Translations under genes and position numbers: made by a program
In this document: positions 16,763 through 24,853 of the stretch, in pieces
Layout of the letters: each line of letters opens with the position of its first letter
Position numbering within the stretch: the stretch's first letter is position 1
Assembly (NCBI GenBank): GCA_019136135.1
Contig: JAGVUR010000141.1
Span: 1 to 41,900 of the forward strand
Length of the DNA stretch: 41,900 nucleotides
Direction of reading: 5' to 3'
Origin: Verrucomicrobiota bacterium
Lineage (GTDB): Bacteria > Verrucomicrobiota > Lentisphaeria > Oligosphaerales > Oligosphaeraceae
The notes under the pieces: generated by a model
The model's input: the letters and a program-made list of their open reading frames with translations, nothing else
Database searches by the model: none
Told to the model about the DNA's origin: nothing

Positions 16763-17059
16763 GGAGCTGCAGACACTAGCCCCGCAAGGGGCGTGACTGC
16801 AACCCCGTCCGACTGGGCATGCGTCATTTTCAGCCGCTTGGCATGTGATACCGTCTGAGTACGAGCACCCCGGGTGCCCGTACCCAAAAGCGCCGTGTTC
16901 CGAAGCAGGGCAAATTTGCCCAGCCTGCCAGACTAGGAACGCCCCAGTTTCGCCGCTTTAGCGGCGACACCGCTTGAGTACGAGCACCCCGGGTGCCCGT
17001 ACTCAAACTGCTGCCATGGCGTCAACTGCTTTTTTAGGTTAAACTGCCTTGTACTGCAG
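16763..17059. repeat. Palindrome island with an imperfect 119-bp duplication
   Basis: This non-coding gap is built from inverted repeats. A long hairpin (16769-16800, with GCCCC-GCAA-GGGGC at its tip) directly follows mnmA. The near-palindrome GTACGAGCACCCCGGGTGCC with CGTAC occurs twice, at 16857-16889 and 16976-17008, 119 bp apart, with weaker similarity over the preceding 50 bases. GGGCAAATTTGCCC (16908-16921) is a perfect palindrome, and CGCCGC-TTTA-GCGGCG (16951-16966) a hairpin. The CAACTGC-T-tract motif is at 17021-17040. No T-tract follows the hairpins, so ordinary terminators are not obvious. Confidence 0.75.
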
Positions 17060-17114
17060 AAAGGCTGCCAAAAGAAACCGGAAATGGTAACTTAATTTTT
17101 TACGGCTCCTTATT
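17060..17114 (-). repeat. Post-stop repeat module at the acyl-CoA synthetase 3' end
   Basis: Second copy of the module at 2448-2502. Shared text includes GCCAAAAGAAACCGGAAATG, then AACTT, ATTTTTTA and CGGCT followed by the stop codon of the minus-strand gene. The position relative to the stop is conserved in both. Confidence 0.7.
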
Positions 17115-18780
17115 CCAGTCCGACAAGTTTTTTGGCCAATTCACGCAACTTGAACTTCTGGATCTTACCGGAAGCCGTCTGGGGGAATTCATCGACAATG
17201 AAAAAGTGCTTCGGCGTCTTGTAGTAGGCAATCTTGTCCGAACAGTAATCGCGAAGATCGTCCTCGTTCAAATTGCTCCCTTCACGCAAAATTACAAAAG
17301 CACCGACCACTTCACCGTACTTTTCATCTGGGATGCCGACAACGTCCACGTCCAAAACATGGGGGTTCGTGCGCAGAAATTCCTCGATTTCCCGAGGATA
17401 GATGTTTTCGCCGCCGCGGATGATCATGTCCTTGATTCGTCCGGTGATCTTGTAGTATCCGTCCTTGTCACGCGTGGCCAGGTCGCCACTGTGGAGCCAG
17501 CCGTCGGCATCGATGGCCTCGGCGGTTTCCTCCGGCATGTTGTAGTAGCCCTTCATCACATTGTAGCCACGGCAAAGGAGTTCTCCGGGCACGTCGTCGG
17601 GAACATCCTCGCCGGTTTCCGGATCGACGACGCGGATTTCGACGAACGGTTGTCCGGTACCGACGGTGGTGGCCCGGCGTTCCAGCGTCTCGTGCGCGCC
17701 ACTCATGATGAACACGGGGGACGTCTCGGTCAAGCCATAGGGGATGGTGATTTCCGGCATATGCATCTTTTCCACGACTTCAATGACCAGCTCGACCGGG
17801 CAGAGCGAACCAGACATGATGCCTGTACGGAGACTGGTGAGGTCGAACATATCGAACATCGGGTGTGTCAATTCCGCGATGTACATGGTCGGAACGCCGT
17901 ATAGCGCTGTTGCCTTTGCCTTTTGGACAGAAGCAAGCACGATAAGCGGTTCGAATTGTTCGACCATCACTGCGGTTGCCCCGTGGGTGAGGATCGCCAT
18001 AATGCCCAGGACGCAGCCGAAGCAGTGGAACAGGGGGACGGGTACGCAGACCCGGTCATCCTTGGTGAGTATCTGGCGTTCCCCGATGTAGTATCCGTTG
18101 TTGAGGATGTTTCTGTGCGTGAGCATCACGCCTTTCGGGAAGCCGGTCGTGCCTGACGTGTACTGCATATTGACCACGTCGTTGTTGTTGATGCCTTCTT
18201 TTGCCTTGGCGAGCATCTCGTCGGACTGAAAATCCCCCAGCTGGAAGAGTTCCATCGAGGTATACATGCCGCGTTGTTTTTCCTGTCCCAGGTAGATGAC
18301 GTTTTTGAGGTGGGGGAATCGTTCGCTCTTGAGGGTTCCCCGTGCCATCGTCTTGAGTTCGGGAACCAGTTCGTAGAGCACGTCGATGTAGCTTACATCA
18401 CGGAGTCCGTCAACGATGGCAAGTGTATGCATGTCGGATTGCTTGACCAGGTACTCCAGCTCGTGCTTTTTGTAGTTGGTATTGATCGTCACAAGCACGG
18501 CGCCGATTTTGGCGGTTGCGAACATCAATGTCAACCATTCAGGTACGTTTCGCGCCCATACGCCCACATGGTCGCCGCGACGGACGCCGATCGCCAGGAG
18601 ACCCTTCGCCATATCGTCCGTACGCTTGTCAAAATCCTTGTAGCTCCAGACAAGATTTCTGTCCGGGTACATGATGAATGGGTGGTCGGGCTGCTTTTCT
18701 ACCAGATCGGCGTAGAATTCACCGATGGTCTGCTCGGTGAACAGCTCCGTATAAACCTTGTTGCCAATGCGATATTCCAT
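17110..18780 (-). CDS. AMP-forming acyl/aryl-CoA synthetase
   Basis: 556 residues, a complete ANL-superfamily ligase that adenylates a carboxylic acid and transfers it to CoA. Motifs are [13 protein letters not shown] (about 206-218), YGLTETSP (about 343-350), [20 protein letters not shown] (about 444-463) and the catalytic lysine in [10 protein letters not shown] (about 533-542). It is longer than phenylacetate-CoA ligases of the PaaK type and closer to fatty-acyl or broad-range ligases. It follows the XRE-cupin regulator by 62 bp and is divergent from iorAB, which suggests activation of aryl or branched acids made or used by IorAB; that specificity is inference. Confidence 0.9.
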   Translation of the reverse strand: MEYRIGNKVYTELFTEQTIGEFYADLVEKQPDHPFIMYPDRNLVWSYKDFDKRTDDMAKGLLAIGVRRGDHVGVWARNVPEWLTLMFATAKIGAVLVTINTNYKKHELEYLVKQSDMHTLAIVDGLRDVSYIDVLYELVPELKTMARGTLKSERFPHLKNVIYLGQEKQRGMYTSMELFQLGDFQSDEMLAKAKEGINNNDVVNMQYTSGTTGFPKGVMLTHRNILNNGYYIGERQILTKDDRVCVPVPLFHCFGCVLGIMAILTHGATAVMVEQFEPLIVLASVQKAKATALYGVPTMYIAELTHPMFDMFDLTSLRTGIMSGSLCPVELVIEVVEKMHMPEITIPYGLTETSPVFIMSGAHETLERRATTVGTGQPFVEIRVVDPETGEDVPDDVPGELLCRGYNVMKGYYNMPEETAEAIDADGWLHSGDLATRDKDGYYKITGRIKDMIIRGGENIYPREIEEFLRTNPHVLDVDVVGIPDEKYGEVVGAFVILREGSNLNEDDLRDYCSDKIAYYKTPKHFFIVDEFPQTASGKIQKFKLRELAKKLVGLE

Positions 18781-18843
18781 ACTTCTGAATGATAATTAGT
18801 GAGTTATTTGAATTAAAAGGTTTTATAAAACGTGACTAAAGAA

Positions 18844-19413
18844 CTAGTTCGGAGTATAAATCACAGCTAGGATCTTCGTTTCAACGCCCTTGGCGGAGTG
18901 GACATGGTGAGGCACGATGGAATCGTAGTAGATCGAATCACCGGCGTTGATGACATACTTTTCCTTGCCGACCACGGCTTCCAAAGTCCCGGAAAGGACG
19001 TAGATGAATTCCTCGCCTTCATGGCTCGATAGCTCGAACTCGTCGTTTTCAGGAGCGTGGACATCGATGATGAACGGCTCCATGTTGCGGTCGGTCTTGT
19101 TCGTCGCAAGAGCATGGAATTCCAATCCGGATTGGCCGGCTCCAGCGAAGCGAACCGCGCTTTTCTCTTTTGTATCCGCCCTTGATACGACGGGCCCCGA
19201 GGTTGTTGAATCATCCAAAAATGTGCCCAGGCGGACACCAAGGCCGCGTGCAATGCTCAGCAACGGGGTCAAGGACGTGGTGACACCGCCACTCTCGATC
19301 GCTTGAATCTTCTCTACAGTCAGCTGGCTCCGTTCGGCCAATTCCTCAATGCTGACACGACGCATTTCGCGCAAATCGCGAATCTTCGCTCCAATTTCGT
19401 TGTTCGTAGGCAT
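18844..19413 (-). CDS. XRE-family regulator with cupin sensor domain
   Basis: 189 residues. A helix-turn-helix of the XRE/Cro type occupies about 7-62 (IRDLREMRRVSIEELAERSQ onward), and a double-stranded beta-helix cupin about 110-185 (SSHEGEEFIYVLSG, then YYDSIVPHHVHSA with metal-type His). Such proteins usually control the neighbouring catabolic or synthetase genes with a small-molecule ligand in the cupin. AGGAG lies six bases before the ATG. Its leader carries a short ORF, hairpins and an intrinsic terminator (19441-19583), so expression is probably also controlled before the gene is reached. Confidence 0.9.
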   Translation of the reverse strand: MPTNNEIGAKIRDLREMRRVSIEELAERSQLTVEKIQAIESGGVTTSLTPLLSIARGLGVRLGTFLDDSTTSGPVVSRADTKEKSAVRFAGAGQSGLEFHALATNKTDRNMEPFIIDVHAPENDEFELSSHEGEEFIYVLSGTLEAVVGKEKYVINAGDSIYYDSIVPHHVHSAKGVETKILAVIYTPN

Positions 19414-19440
19414 CTTGACTCCTGAATCGATTTTCTTCTC

Positions 19441-19479
19441 AAAAAAAAACCGCCGTTCTCCTCTTCGGAAAACCGGCGG
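19441..19479 (-). terminator. Intrinsic terminator inside the regulator's leader (attenuator)
   Basis: Reading the minus strand, a 12-bp stem with one bulged G (CCGCC-G-GTTTTCC pairing with GGAGAAC-GGCGG, loop GAAGA) is followed at once by nine T. No minus-strand gene ends nearby, so this terminator lies 28 bases upstream of the regulator's ATG, between a putative promoter and the gene. That placement is the mark of attenuation or a riboswitch. Confidence 0.8.
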
Positions 19480-19489
19480 CTCTCTAACT

Positions 19490-19530
19490 CGGTCGCAAAG
19501 TAGCGCGACCGGCTTAAGCGGCGCCGGTCG
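19490..19530 (-). promoter_or_regulatory. Mutually exclusive hairpins of the attenuator
   Basis: Segment 1, CGACCGGC (19523-19530), pairs with segment 2, GCCGGTCG (19506-19513); the loop holds the leader ORF's stop codon. Segment 2 as CGGTCGC (19505-19511) can instead pair with segment 3, GCGACCG (19490-19496). In addition CCGGCG in segment 1 (19522-19527) can pair with CGCCGG in the terminator's 5' arm (19473-19478). Which pairings switch the terminator on or off cannot be settled by eye. Confidence 0.55.
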
Positions 19531-19573
19531 ATCGCAAAGTAAGGTAAAAATAATTGGCGGAAATGTGGTTCAT
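19514..19573 (-). CDS. Putative 19-residue leader peptide with Tyr-Phe-Tyr codons
   Basis: MNHISANYFYLTLRSTGAA. CAGGA lies six bases before the ATG (AGGA at 19580-19583), good spacing for a Shine-Dalgarno. The control-like codons TAT TTT TAC are at positions 8-10, and the TAA stop sits in the loop of the first hairpin, 35 bases before the terminator stem. Size, position and aromatic codon run match amino-acid attenuation leaders such as those of phe and trp operons. The peptide itself matches none that I know. Confidence 0.55.
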   Translation of the reverse strand: MNHISANYFYLTLRSTGAA

Positions 19574-19602
19574 GAATTTTCCTGAAAAAAGTAAAACGCA
19601 AT

Positions 19603-19630
19603 AATCTAACCCACTTGCACGAAAAAGCAA
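19603..19630 (-). promoter_or_regulatory. Putative promoter of the leader/regulator/synthetase unit
   Basis: TTGCTT (minus, 19625-19630) and TAGATT (minus, 19603-19608) are separated by 16 bases. The start would fall near 19596, giving 23 bases before the leader ORF and about 180 before the regulator. Confidence 0.45.
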
Positions 19631-19633
19631 GTG
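19612..19633. promoter_or_regulatory. 22-bp palindrome, candidate operator
   Basis: CACTTGC-N8-GCAAGTG, perfect 7-bp arms, overlaps the -35 and spacer of the putative minus-strand promoter in the divergent gap. The centre-to-centre distance of the arms (15 bp) is near 1.5 helical turns. A dimeric helix-turn-helix protein such as the adjacent XRE-cupin regulator is the natural candidate to bind it. Confidence 0.5.
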
Positions 19634-19762
19634 AAATCTTAAATTTTCAATCAGATTTTTCATCAGCGATAAGGGGCAAATTATAAATTGTGCTATATAT
19701 TACTAAATTCACATAAAGTTATTTAGTTAAGTTTTGAAATGAGCAGCATTGGGTTTTGACGA

Positions 19763-21340
19763 ATGAAAAAGATTTTACTAGGCGACGAGGCATTTGCGCA
19801 GGGTGCGCTTGATGCTGGTCTATCGGGTTGTTATGCCTATCCTGGTACTCCTTCGACTGAGATCATGGAGTACATTCAGGCTTCGGCATTGGCGAAGGAT
19901 CGTGGTGTTCATCGCGAGTGGTCGTCGAACGAGAAGACCGCAATGGAGGAAGCTCTTGGCGTATCCTATGCCGGGAAGCGTGCGATTGTCTGCATGAAGC
20001 ACGTTGGCTTGAACGTCGCCGGGGATGGTTTTGTCAATGCCGCTGTAACGGGTACGAACGGCGGCTTGATTGTTGCCGTTGCGGACGATCCTTCGATGCA
20101 TTCGTCCCAGAACGAGCAGGATTCCCGTGCCTACGCGCAATTTGCCATGATTCCTTGCCTGGAACCCTCGTCCCAGCAGGAAGCCTACGATATGGCGGCA
20201 TACGCATTTGACCTGTCCGAAAAGCACCAGACCCCAGTGATGATGCGCTTGACCACGAGGTTGTCCCATTCCAGGGCGAATATCGAAACCAAGGATGCCC
20301 CCGCACCCCAGAATGAAAGGCGAGAACCTGAAAATCCACGCCGCTTCATCTTGCTCCCGGCAATCGCAAAGAACAATGTCAAGAAGCTCTGCGAAAAACA
20401 AGCGGATTTCGTCAAGCTCTCCGAATGCTCGGGTTATAACAAGCTGGTTTGGGGGAATGACACGTCCTTGGGCATTGTGGCGACCGGCATTGCGTACAAC
20501 TACGTGATGGAAGCATTCGGGGGAGACTGCCCCCATCCCGTCCTGAAGATTTCCCAGTATCCCCTACCGAAGGCCCAGCTTGTCAAGTTGGTAGGTGCTT
20601 GTGACAAAATCATGGTCGTGGAAGAAGGCGCTCCTTTCGTGGAATCCCAATTGCGCACGCCGTTGGAAGACCCACGCATTCTTGGGCGCCTGACCGGGGC
20701 TTTGCCCAGGACCGGCGAACTCAACCCGTACATTGTCGCCAAGGCATTCAAATTGGATGTCCCCGAACCGCGTCCCATTCCTGAGCTGGTGAAGAATCGC
20801 CCGCCAAGATTGTGTGACGGATGCCCCCACATCAATACGTACCAGGCCTTGACCGAGGCATTGAAGGGGTACGACTCTGCCAAGGTTTTCGGTGACATCG
20901 GCTGCTACACCCTGGGCGCGCTACCACCGTTCAATGCGATTTCGTCCTGCGTTGACATGGGCGCCTCGATCACGATGGCAAAAGGCGCTTCGGACGCGGG
21001 TATCCATCCCGCCGTCGCCGTCATCGGAGATTCCACATTTACCCACTCCGGCATGACGGGCATTCTCGATGCCGTATGGGAAAACTCAAAGATCACCGTG
21101 ATGATTCTCGACAATGGCACCACGGGAATGACTGGCGGACAGACCTCGATAGGGGCGGGATCCCTGGAAAGGATCTGCCAGGGCCTGGGAGTCGATCCAG
21201 ACCACATCAAGTCAATCGTTCCCTTGCCAAAGAACCATGAAGAAAACGTGAAGACGATCAAGGCCGAACTGGATTATCCAGGACTCTCGGTCATCGTCTC
21301 AAAACGCGAATGCATCCAAACCCTCAAGAAAAAGAAGTGA
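19763..21340 (+). CDS. iorA: Indolepyruvate ferredoxin oxidoreductase alpha subunit, lacking the ferredoxin domain
   Basis: 525 residues. With IorB it oxidatively decarboxylates aryl-pyruvates to aryl-acetyl-CoA with ferredoxin as acceptor, or runs in reverse. The N-terminal pyrimidine-binding domain begins LLGDEAFAQGALDAGLSG. The TPP-binding part contains GDSTFTHSG (about 423-431) and LDNGTTGMTGG. Typical IorA proteins are about 600 residues and end in a two-cluster ferredoxin domain; this one stops soon after VIVSKRECIQTL with no CxxCxxC motif. The start codon has no clear Shine-Dalgarno but matches the family N-terminus. It is followed by iorB after eight bases. Confidence 0.92.
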   Translation: MKKILLGDEAFAQGALDAGLSGCYAYPGTPSTEIMEYIQASALAKDRGVHREWSSNEKTAMEEALGVSYAGKRAIVCMKHVGLNVAGDGFVNAAVTGTNGGLIVAVADDPSMHSSQNEQDSRAYAQFAMIPCLEPSSQQEAYDMAAYAFDLSEKHQTPVMMRLTTRLSHSRANIETKDAPAPQNERREPENPRRFILLPAIAKNNVKKLCEKQADFVKLSECSGYNKLVWGNDTSLGIVATGIAYNYVMEAFGGDCPHPVLKISQYPLPKAQLVKLVGACDKIMVVEEGAPFVESQLRTPLEDPRILGRLTGALPRTGELNPYIVAKAFKLDVPEPRPIPELVKNRPPRLCDGCPHINTYQALTEALKGYDSAKVFGDIGCYTLGALPPFNAISSCVDMGASITMAKGASDAGIHPAVAVIGDSTFTHSGMTGILDAVWENSKITVMILDNGTTGMTGGQTSIGAGSLERICQGLGVDPDHIKSIVPLPKNHEENVKTIKAELDYPGLSVIVSKRECIQTLKKKK

Positions 21341-21348
21341 TTGATACC

Positions 21349-21912
21349 ATGAGAAAAGATATTATCCTGGCAGGTGTTGGCGGACAAGGCATCTTGACGA
21401 TTGCGACGATCATCGCGCAATCCGCCCTGAAGGCGGGATTCAACGTCAGACAACCCGAGATCCATGGAATGTCGCAACGGGGAGGAGCCGTCGAAGCCCA
21501 CCTGAGATTGTCTTCGGAACCGATCTTTTCCGATCTGATCGCCCACGGCACGGCGGATTTGATCATCGCCCTCGAGCCGATGGAGGCGTTGCGCCACCTG
21601 GATTCGTTGGCTTCGGACGGCGTTGTGATCGCCAACAAGAAACCGATCACGAACATCGCGGACTATCCACCAGTCGAGGACATCATCGCAGAGATTAACG
21701 CGATTCCAGGTTCCAAGGTCATCGATGCCGATGGCATCGCCGCGTCGCTGGGCAATGCGCGTTCCATGAACATCGTCCTCCTGGGCGCGGCGACCCCGTT
21801 CCTGGGAATCGATTCGAAAATACTCAAGGAAACCATCGTCGGCCTTTTCCAGAGAAAGGGACAGGACGTGGTGGACGCAAACATCAAGGCATTTGAAGCA
21901 GTCGCCAAATAA
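21349..21912 (+). CDS. iorB: Indolepyruvate ferredoxin oxidoreductase beta subunit
   Basis: 187 residues, the gamma-domain partner of IorA. DIILAGVGGQGILT (about 4-17) and GMSQRGGAVEAHLR are characteristic. The ATG chosen begins right at the first strand. A longer reading with 13 extra residues overlaps the iorA end and lacks support. Spacing of 8 bp to iorA and 16 bp to galK indicates one transcript. Confidence 0.93.
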   Translation: MRKDIILAGVGGQGILTIATIIAQSALKAGFNVRQPEIHGMSQRGGAVEAHLRLSSEPIFSDLIAHGTADLIIALEPMEALRHLDSLASDGVVIANKKPITNIADYPPVEDIIAEINAIPGSKVIDADGIAASLGNARSMNIVLLGAATPFLGIDSKILKETIVGLFQRKGQDVVDANIKAFEAVAK

Positions 21913-21928
21913 TTGAGGAGACATCAGC

Positions 21929-23047
21929 ATGAAACAGGCATTTTTCGACTACTTCGGTCTCAAGCCCGACGTCATTGCCAAGGCGCCTGGACGCCTAGAG
22001 ATTCTGGGCAACCATACGGACTACAACGAAGGCACCGTGCTTTCCGTCGCCGTCGATAGGGCGATGACCGTCGCCGCAGCCAAAGTACCGGGAAAAACCT
22101 GCGAGCTGTACGATCAGGCACTGGAGTCAAAGCGGATATTTGATCTGGACAAGCTGGACAATCCAAAGAAAGGCGATTGGGCAAACTACGTCAAGGGTGT
22201 CGTCCAGGAATTTCAAAAGCGCGGCTATGACGTACCCGCGTTCAAGGCGATGATGAAGGGTACCGTTCCGCTGAGCGCCGGGATGTCATCATCCGCGGCA
22301 TTGGAAATGGCGTTCGTGCTCGTTATCGAAAAGTTGGCTAACCTGAATTTGGATTGGAAGACGAAGGCGAAGATTGGCCAGGCAGCTGAAAACAACTATG
22401 TCGGCGCCAAGACTGGCTTATTGGATCAGGTTTCGTCATTGATGGGTCGCGAAAACCAGTTGGTCTATTCGGATTTCAGGACCTTGGAAGTTCATAATGT
22501 CCCGATTCCCAAAGGAACCGCCTTTGTGGTCGCCAATTGCATGGTCAAGCATAATTTGACCAATGAGTACAACGAACGCCGAGAAGCCTGCGAATTGGCT
22601 GCAAAGCTCTTGGGAGTCAAGGCTTTGCGTGACGTGACCCCGGACATGCTGGAGCAGCAAAAGGGGAAACTTCCTGAAGTCGCCTATCTCAGGGCGAAAC
22701 ACGTGGTCGGTGAAATCGACCGTGTGGAAAAGGGAGCCAAGGCCTTGAGTGCCAATGACTTGACCACCTTTGGCAAACTGATGTTCCAGTCTCAGTACTC
22801 ATCAACCCATTACTTTGACAATTCGATACCCGAACTTGATGCGATGGTCGAAATCGCCAAGACGATTCCCGGTCACATCGGAGCACGGCTCTCCGGAGGC
22901 GGCTTCGGAGGCATCACCGTCCATCTCGTCTATGCCGACCAAGCACAGGCGTACTGCCAGGCATTGGTGAAAGCATACAAGGAAAAGACAGGTCTCGATA
23001 CCGAAGCGATGATCTGCACCGCCGCGCAAGGCGCACACCTCATGTAA
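21929..23047 (+). CDS. galK: Galactokinase-family GHMP kinase
   Basis: 372 residues. The family phosphorylates galactose at C1 in the Leloir pathway. The signature near the start reads GRLEILGNHTDYNEG (21-35), the ATP loop PLSAGMSSSAALE lies at about 115-127 and the C-terminal GHMP motif RLSGGGFGG at about 322-330. In the standard enzyme the signature is GEHTDY; here Asn28 replaces that sugar-binding Glu. Such variants are seen in PVC and other bacteria, so activity is likely but the preferred sugar is uncertain. GAGGAG precedes the ATG. It sits between iorB and ffh without other Leloir genes. Confidence 0.85.
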   Translation: MKQAFFDYFGLKPDVIAKAPGRLEILGNHTDYNEGTVLSVAVDRAMTVAAAKVPGKTCELYDQALESKRIFDLDKLDNPKKGDWANYVKGVVQEFQKRGYDVPAFKAMMKGTVPLSAGMSSSAALEMAFVLVIEKLANLNLDWKTKAKIGQAAENNYVGAKTGLLDQVSSLMGRENQLVYSDFRTLEVHNVPIPKGTAFVVANCMVKHNLTNEYNERREACELAAKLLGVKALRDVTPDMLEQQKGKLPEVAYLRAKHVVGEIDRVEKGAKALSANDLTTFGKLMFQSQYSSTHYFDNSIPELDAMVEIAKTIPGHIGARLSGGGFGGITVHLVYADQAQAYCQALVKAYKEKTGLDTEAMICTAAQGAHLM

Positions 23048-23073
23048 TAATATAGACAAAAAAACCGATCCCC

Positions 23074-24555
23074 ATGTTCAATACCCTAACCGATAGATTT
23101 AAAGTCGCCTTTAAAAACCTCACCGGAAAAGGACGGCTTACAGAGGCGAATATCAGAGAGGCAATGGCCGAAATCAGAACCGCATTGCTTGACGCTGACG
23201 TCAACTACAATGTGGTCAAGAAATTCGTCGCCGATGTCTCGGAGGAATGCCTGGGCGAACAAGTCCTCAATTCAATTACGCCGGGACAACAGGCGATCAA
23301 AGTCGTCTCCGATAAGCTGACGACGCTCCTCGGCGAAAATACCGTCGGCTTGACCCTGACTTCCAAGCCTTCGATCATCATGCTTTGCGGTTTGCATGGT
23401 TCGGGAAAGACGACTACGTCAGCCAAGCTGGCATTATACCTGAAGGATAAGCTCAAGAGAAGGCCGATGCTCGTCGGATGCGACCTGTATAGACCGGCGG
23501 CGATTGACCAAATCGAGATCCTGGCAAAGGAATTGCACATCCCGGTTTTTACCGAAAGGGATACGAAAAACGTGACGCTTGTCGCGCAACATGCGGTAAG
23601 CTACGCAAATATCCATAATATCGATACAATCATCCTCGATACGGCAGGACGCCTTCAGATCGACAACGACTTGGTGCAGGAGCTCGTCACGATCAAAAAT
23701 GCCGTCAAGCCAGACGAAATCATCCTGGTTGGAGATGCCGCCTTGGGACAGGAAGCCGTGTCGGTGGCGACGCATTTTGACCAGGCGCTGGGAATCACAG
23801 GCATCATCCTGACGAAACTGGATGGCGATGCCCGAGGCGGCGCCGCGCTATCCATGCATCAGGTCACAGGAAAACCAATCAAATTCGTCACCGTTGGCGA
23901 ACGGGCGATTGACCTGGAGCCATTCCACCCGGATCGCATGGCGTCAAGAATCCTCGGAATGGGCGACGTAATCTCCCTCGTCGAAAAGGCCCAAGAGCAA
24001 TACGAGGACGAAGAGGCGAAAAAACTGGAGGAACGGCTTCGCAAAAATACCTTCGGTTTTGACGATTTCCTGACGCAAATCGAGAAGATCCGAAAAATGG
24101 GCGGACTGATGTCCTTGCTCAAATTCATTCCGGGCATGGGCGATTTGCCGATGGACGGATTGGACGAGAAGGAATTCAATCGAATCGAAGGCATCATCAA
24201 TTCGATGACTCCAAAGGAACGCCGCAATCCCGAAATCATCGGAGCTTCCCGTAGGCAACGTATCGCAAAGGGCGCCGGCGTCAATCAAAATGAACTCAAT
24301 CAGCTGATCAAGCAGTTCAACCAAATGAGAGGCATGATGGCAAAAATGGGTTCAGGCGGATTTGGATTCGGTGACCTGATGGGAGGAGGGGGATTGGGCA
24401 ATATGTTTGGCGGTGGACCTGCTGGCATGCCGCAACAGTACAACATGCCGTATCAACCAAGGTCGCAATCGTCAAGCTCAATGTCTAGGGCGGCCAATGC
24501 CGCCGCAAAGAAAAAACAAAAACAAGCCAGAAAGAAAAATCGAAAGAAGAAATAG
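23074..24555 (+). CDS. ffh: Signal recognition particle protein Ffh
   Basis: 493 residues. Ffh with 4.5S RNA delivers nascent membrane proteins to FtsY. The N domain is 1-95. The GTPase has GLHGSGKTTTSAKLA (106-120), DLYRPAAIDQ, DTAGRLQID and TKLDGDARGG. The methionine-rich M domain (about 325-450) binds the RNA and signal peptides. The tail (about 425-493) is unusually long, Gly/Met/Pro-rich then Lys-rich. No Shine-Dalgarno is seen; the gene lies 26 bp after galK. Confidence 0.96.
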   Translation: MFNTLTDRFKVAFKNLTGKGRLTEANIREAMAEIRTALLDADVNYNVVKKFVADVSEECLGEQVLNSITPGQQAIKVVSDKLTTLLGENTVGLTLTSKPSIIMLCGLHGSGKTTTSAKLALYLKDKLKRRPMLVGCDLYRPAAIDQIEILAKELHIPVFTERDTKNVTLVAQHAVSYANIHNIDTIILDTAGRLQIDNDLVQELVTIKNAVKPDEIILVGDAALGQEAVSVATHFDQALGITGIILTKLDGDARGGAALSMHQVTGKPIKFVTVGERAIDLEPFHPDRMASRILGMGDVISLVEKAQEQYEDEEAKKLEERLRKNTFGFDDFLTQIEKIRKMGGLMSLLKFIPGMGDLPMDGLDEKEFNRIEGIINSMTPKERRNPEIIGASRRQRIAKGAGVNQNELNQLIKQFNQMRGMMAKMGSGGFGFGDLMGGGGLGNMFGGGPAGMPQQYNMPYQPRSQSSSSMSRAANAAAKKKQKQARKKNRKKK

Positions 24556-24583
24556 CAGGTTGTGTTTGATTCGATGGAGATAT

Positions 24584-24805
24584 CAACTTGACGCAACTAG
24601 CGCATAGGCATGGGATATATGAATAAAACGAGAAGAGGAAAGACTTTGCGCCGTCGGCGCTTGACTATGCTTAACCCCTGGCTTTAGCCTGGGGTACGAT
24701 GGTCTCAAATCAGGGCGCCTTGTAGAGGCGCTACAGAAGACTGGTTCATTTCAATAATTCCACCCTTGTATTTAGTGTCCCCTAAAAAACAGTTGCGTCA
24801 AGTTG
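24584..24805. mobile_element. Short element bracketed by 15-bp inverted repeats (MITE-like)
   Basis: CAACTTGACGCAACT at 24584-24598 is the exact reverse complement of AGTTGCGTCAAGTTG at 24791-24805. The 222-bp span contains the second three-hairpin repeat and no coding sequence. No flanking target duplication is obvious: TAT precedes the left arm and GTA follows the right. It could be a non-autonomous transposable element or a long-range stem in one RNA. The gap 24556-24853 contains nothing else apart from the VOC ribosome binding site. Confidence 0.5.
24644..24743 (+). repeat. Three-hairpin dispersed repeat, copy 2
   Basis: GCGCC-GTC-GGCGC, then CCCCTGGCT-TT-AGCCTGGGG, then GCGCCTT-GTA-GAGGCGC, ending ACAGAAGACTG. 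It matches 121-221 in order, spacing and orientation. The third stem keeps pairing through a G-U wobble. TGAATAAAA occurs shortly upstream of both copies (81-89 and 24620-24628). Confidence 0.75.
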
Positions 24806-24853
24806 GTACCCCCATGGTTTGAGTACTCACCCATAACTTAGGAGTTGCTTACA

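Noticed and set aside
19320..19601. 93-codon minus-strand frame overlapping the regulator's start
   Set aside because: It crosses the attenuator terminator and overlaps the XRE domain in another frame; the 19-codon ORF has the better ribosome binding site and context.
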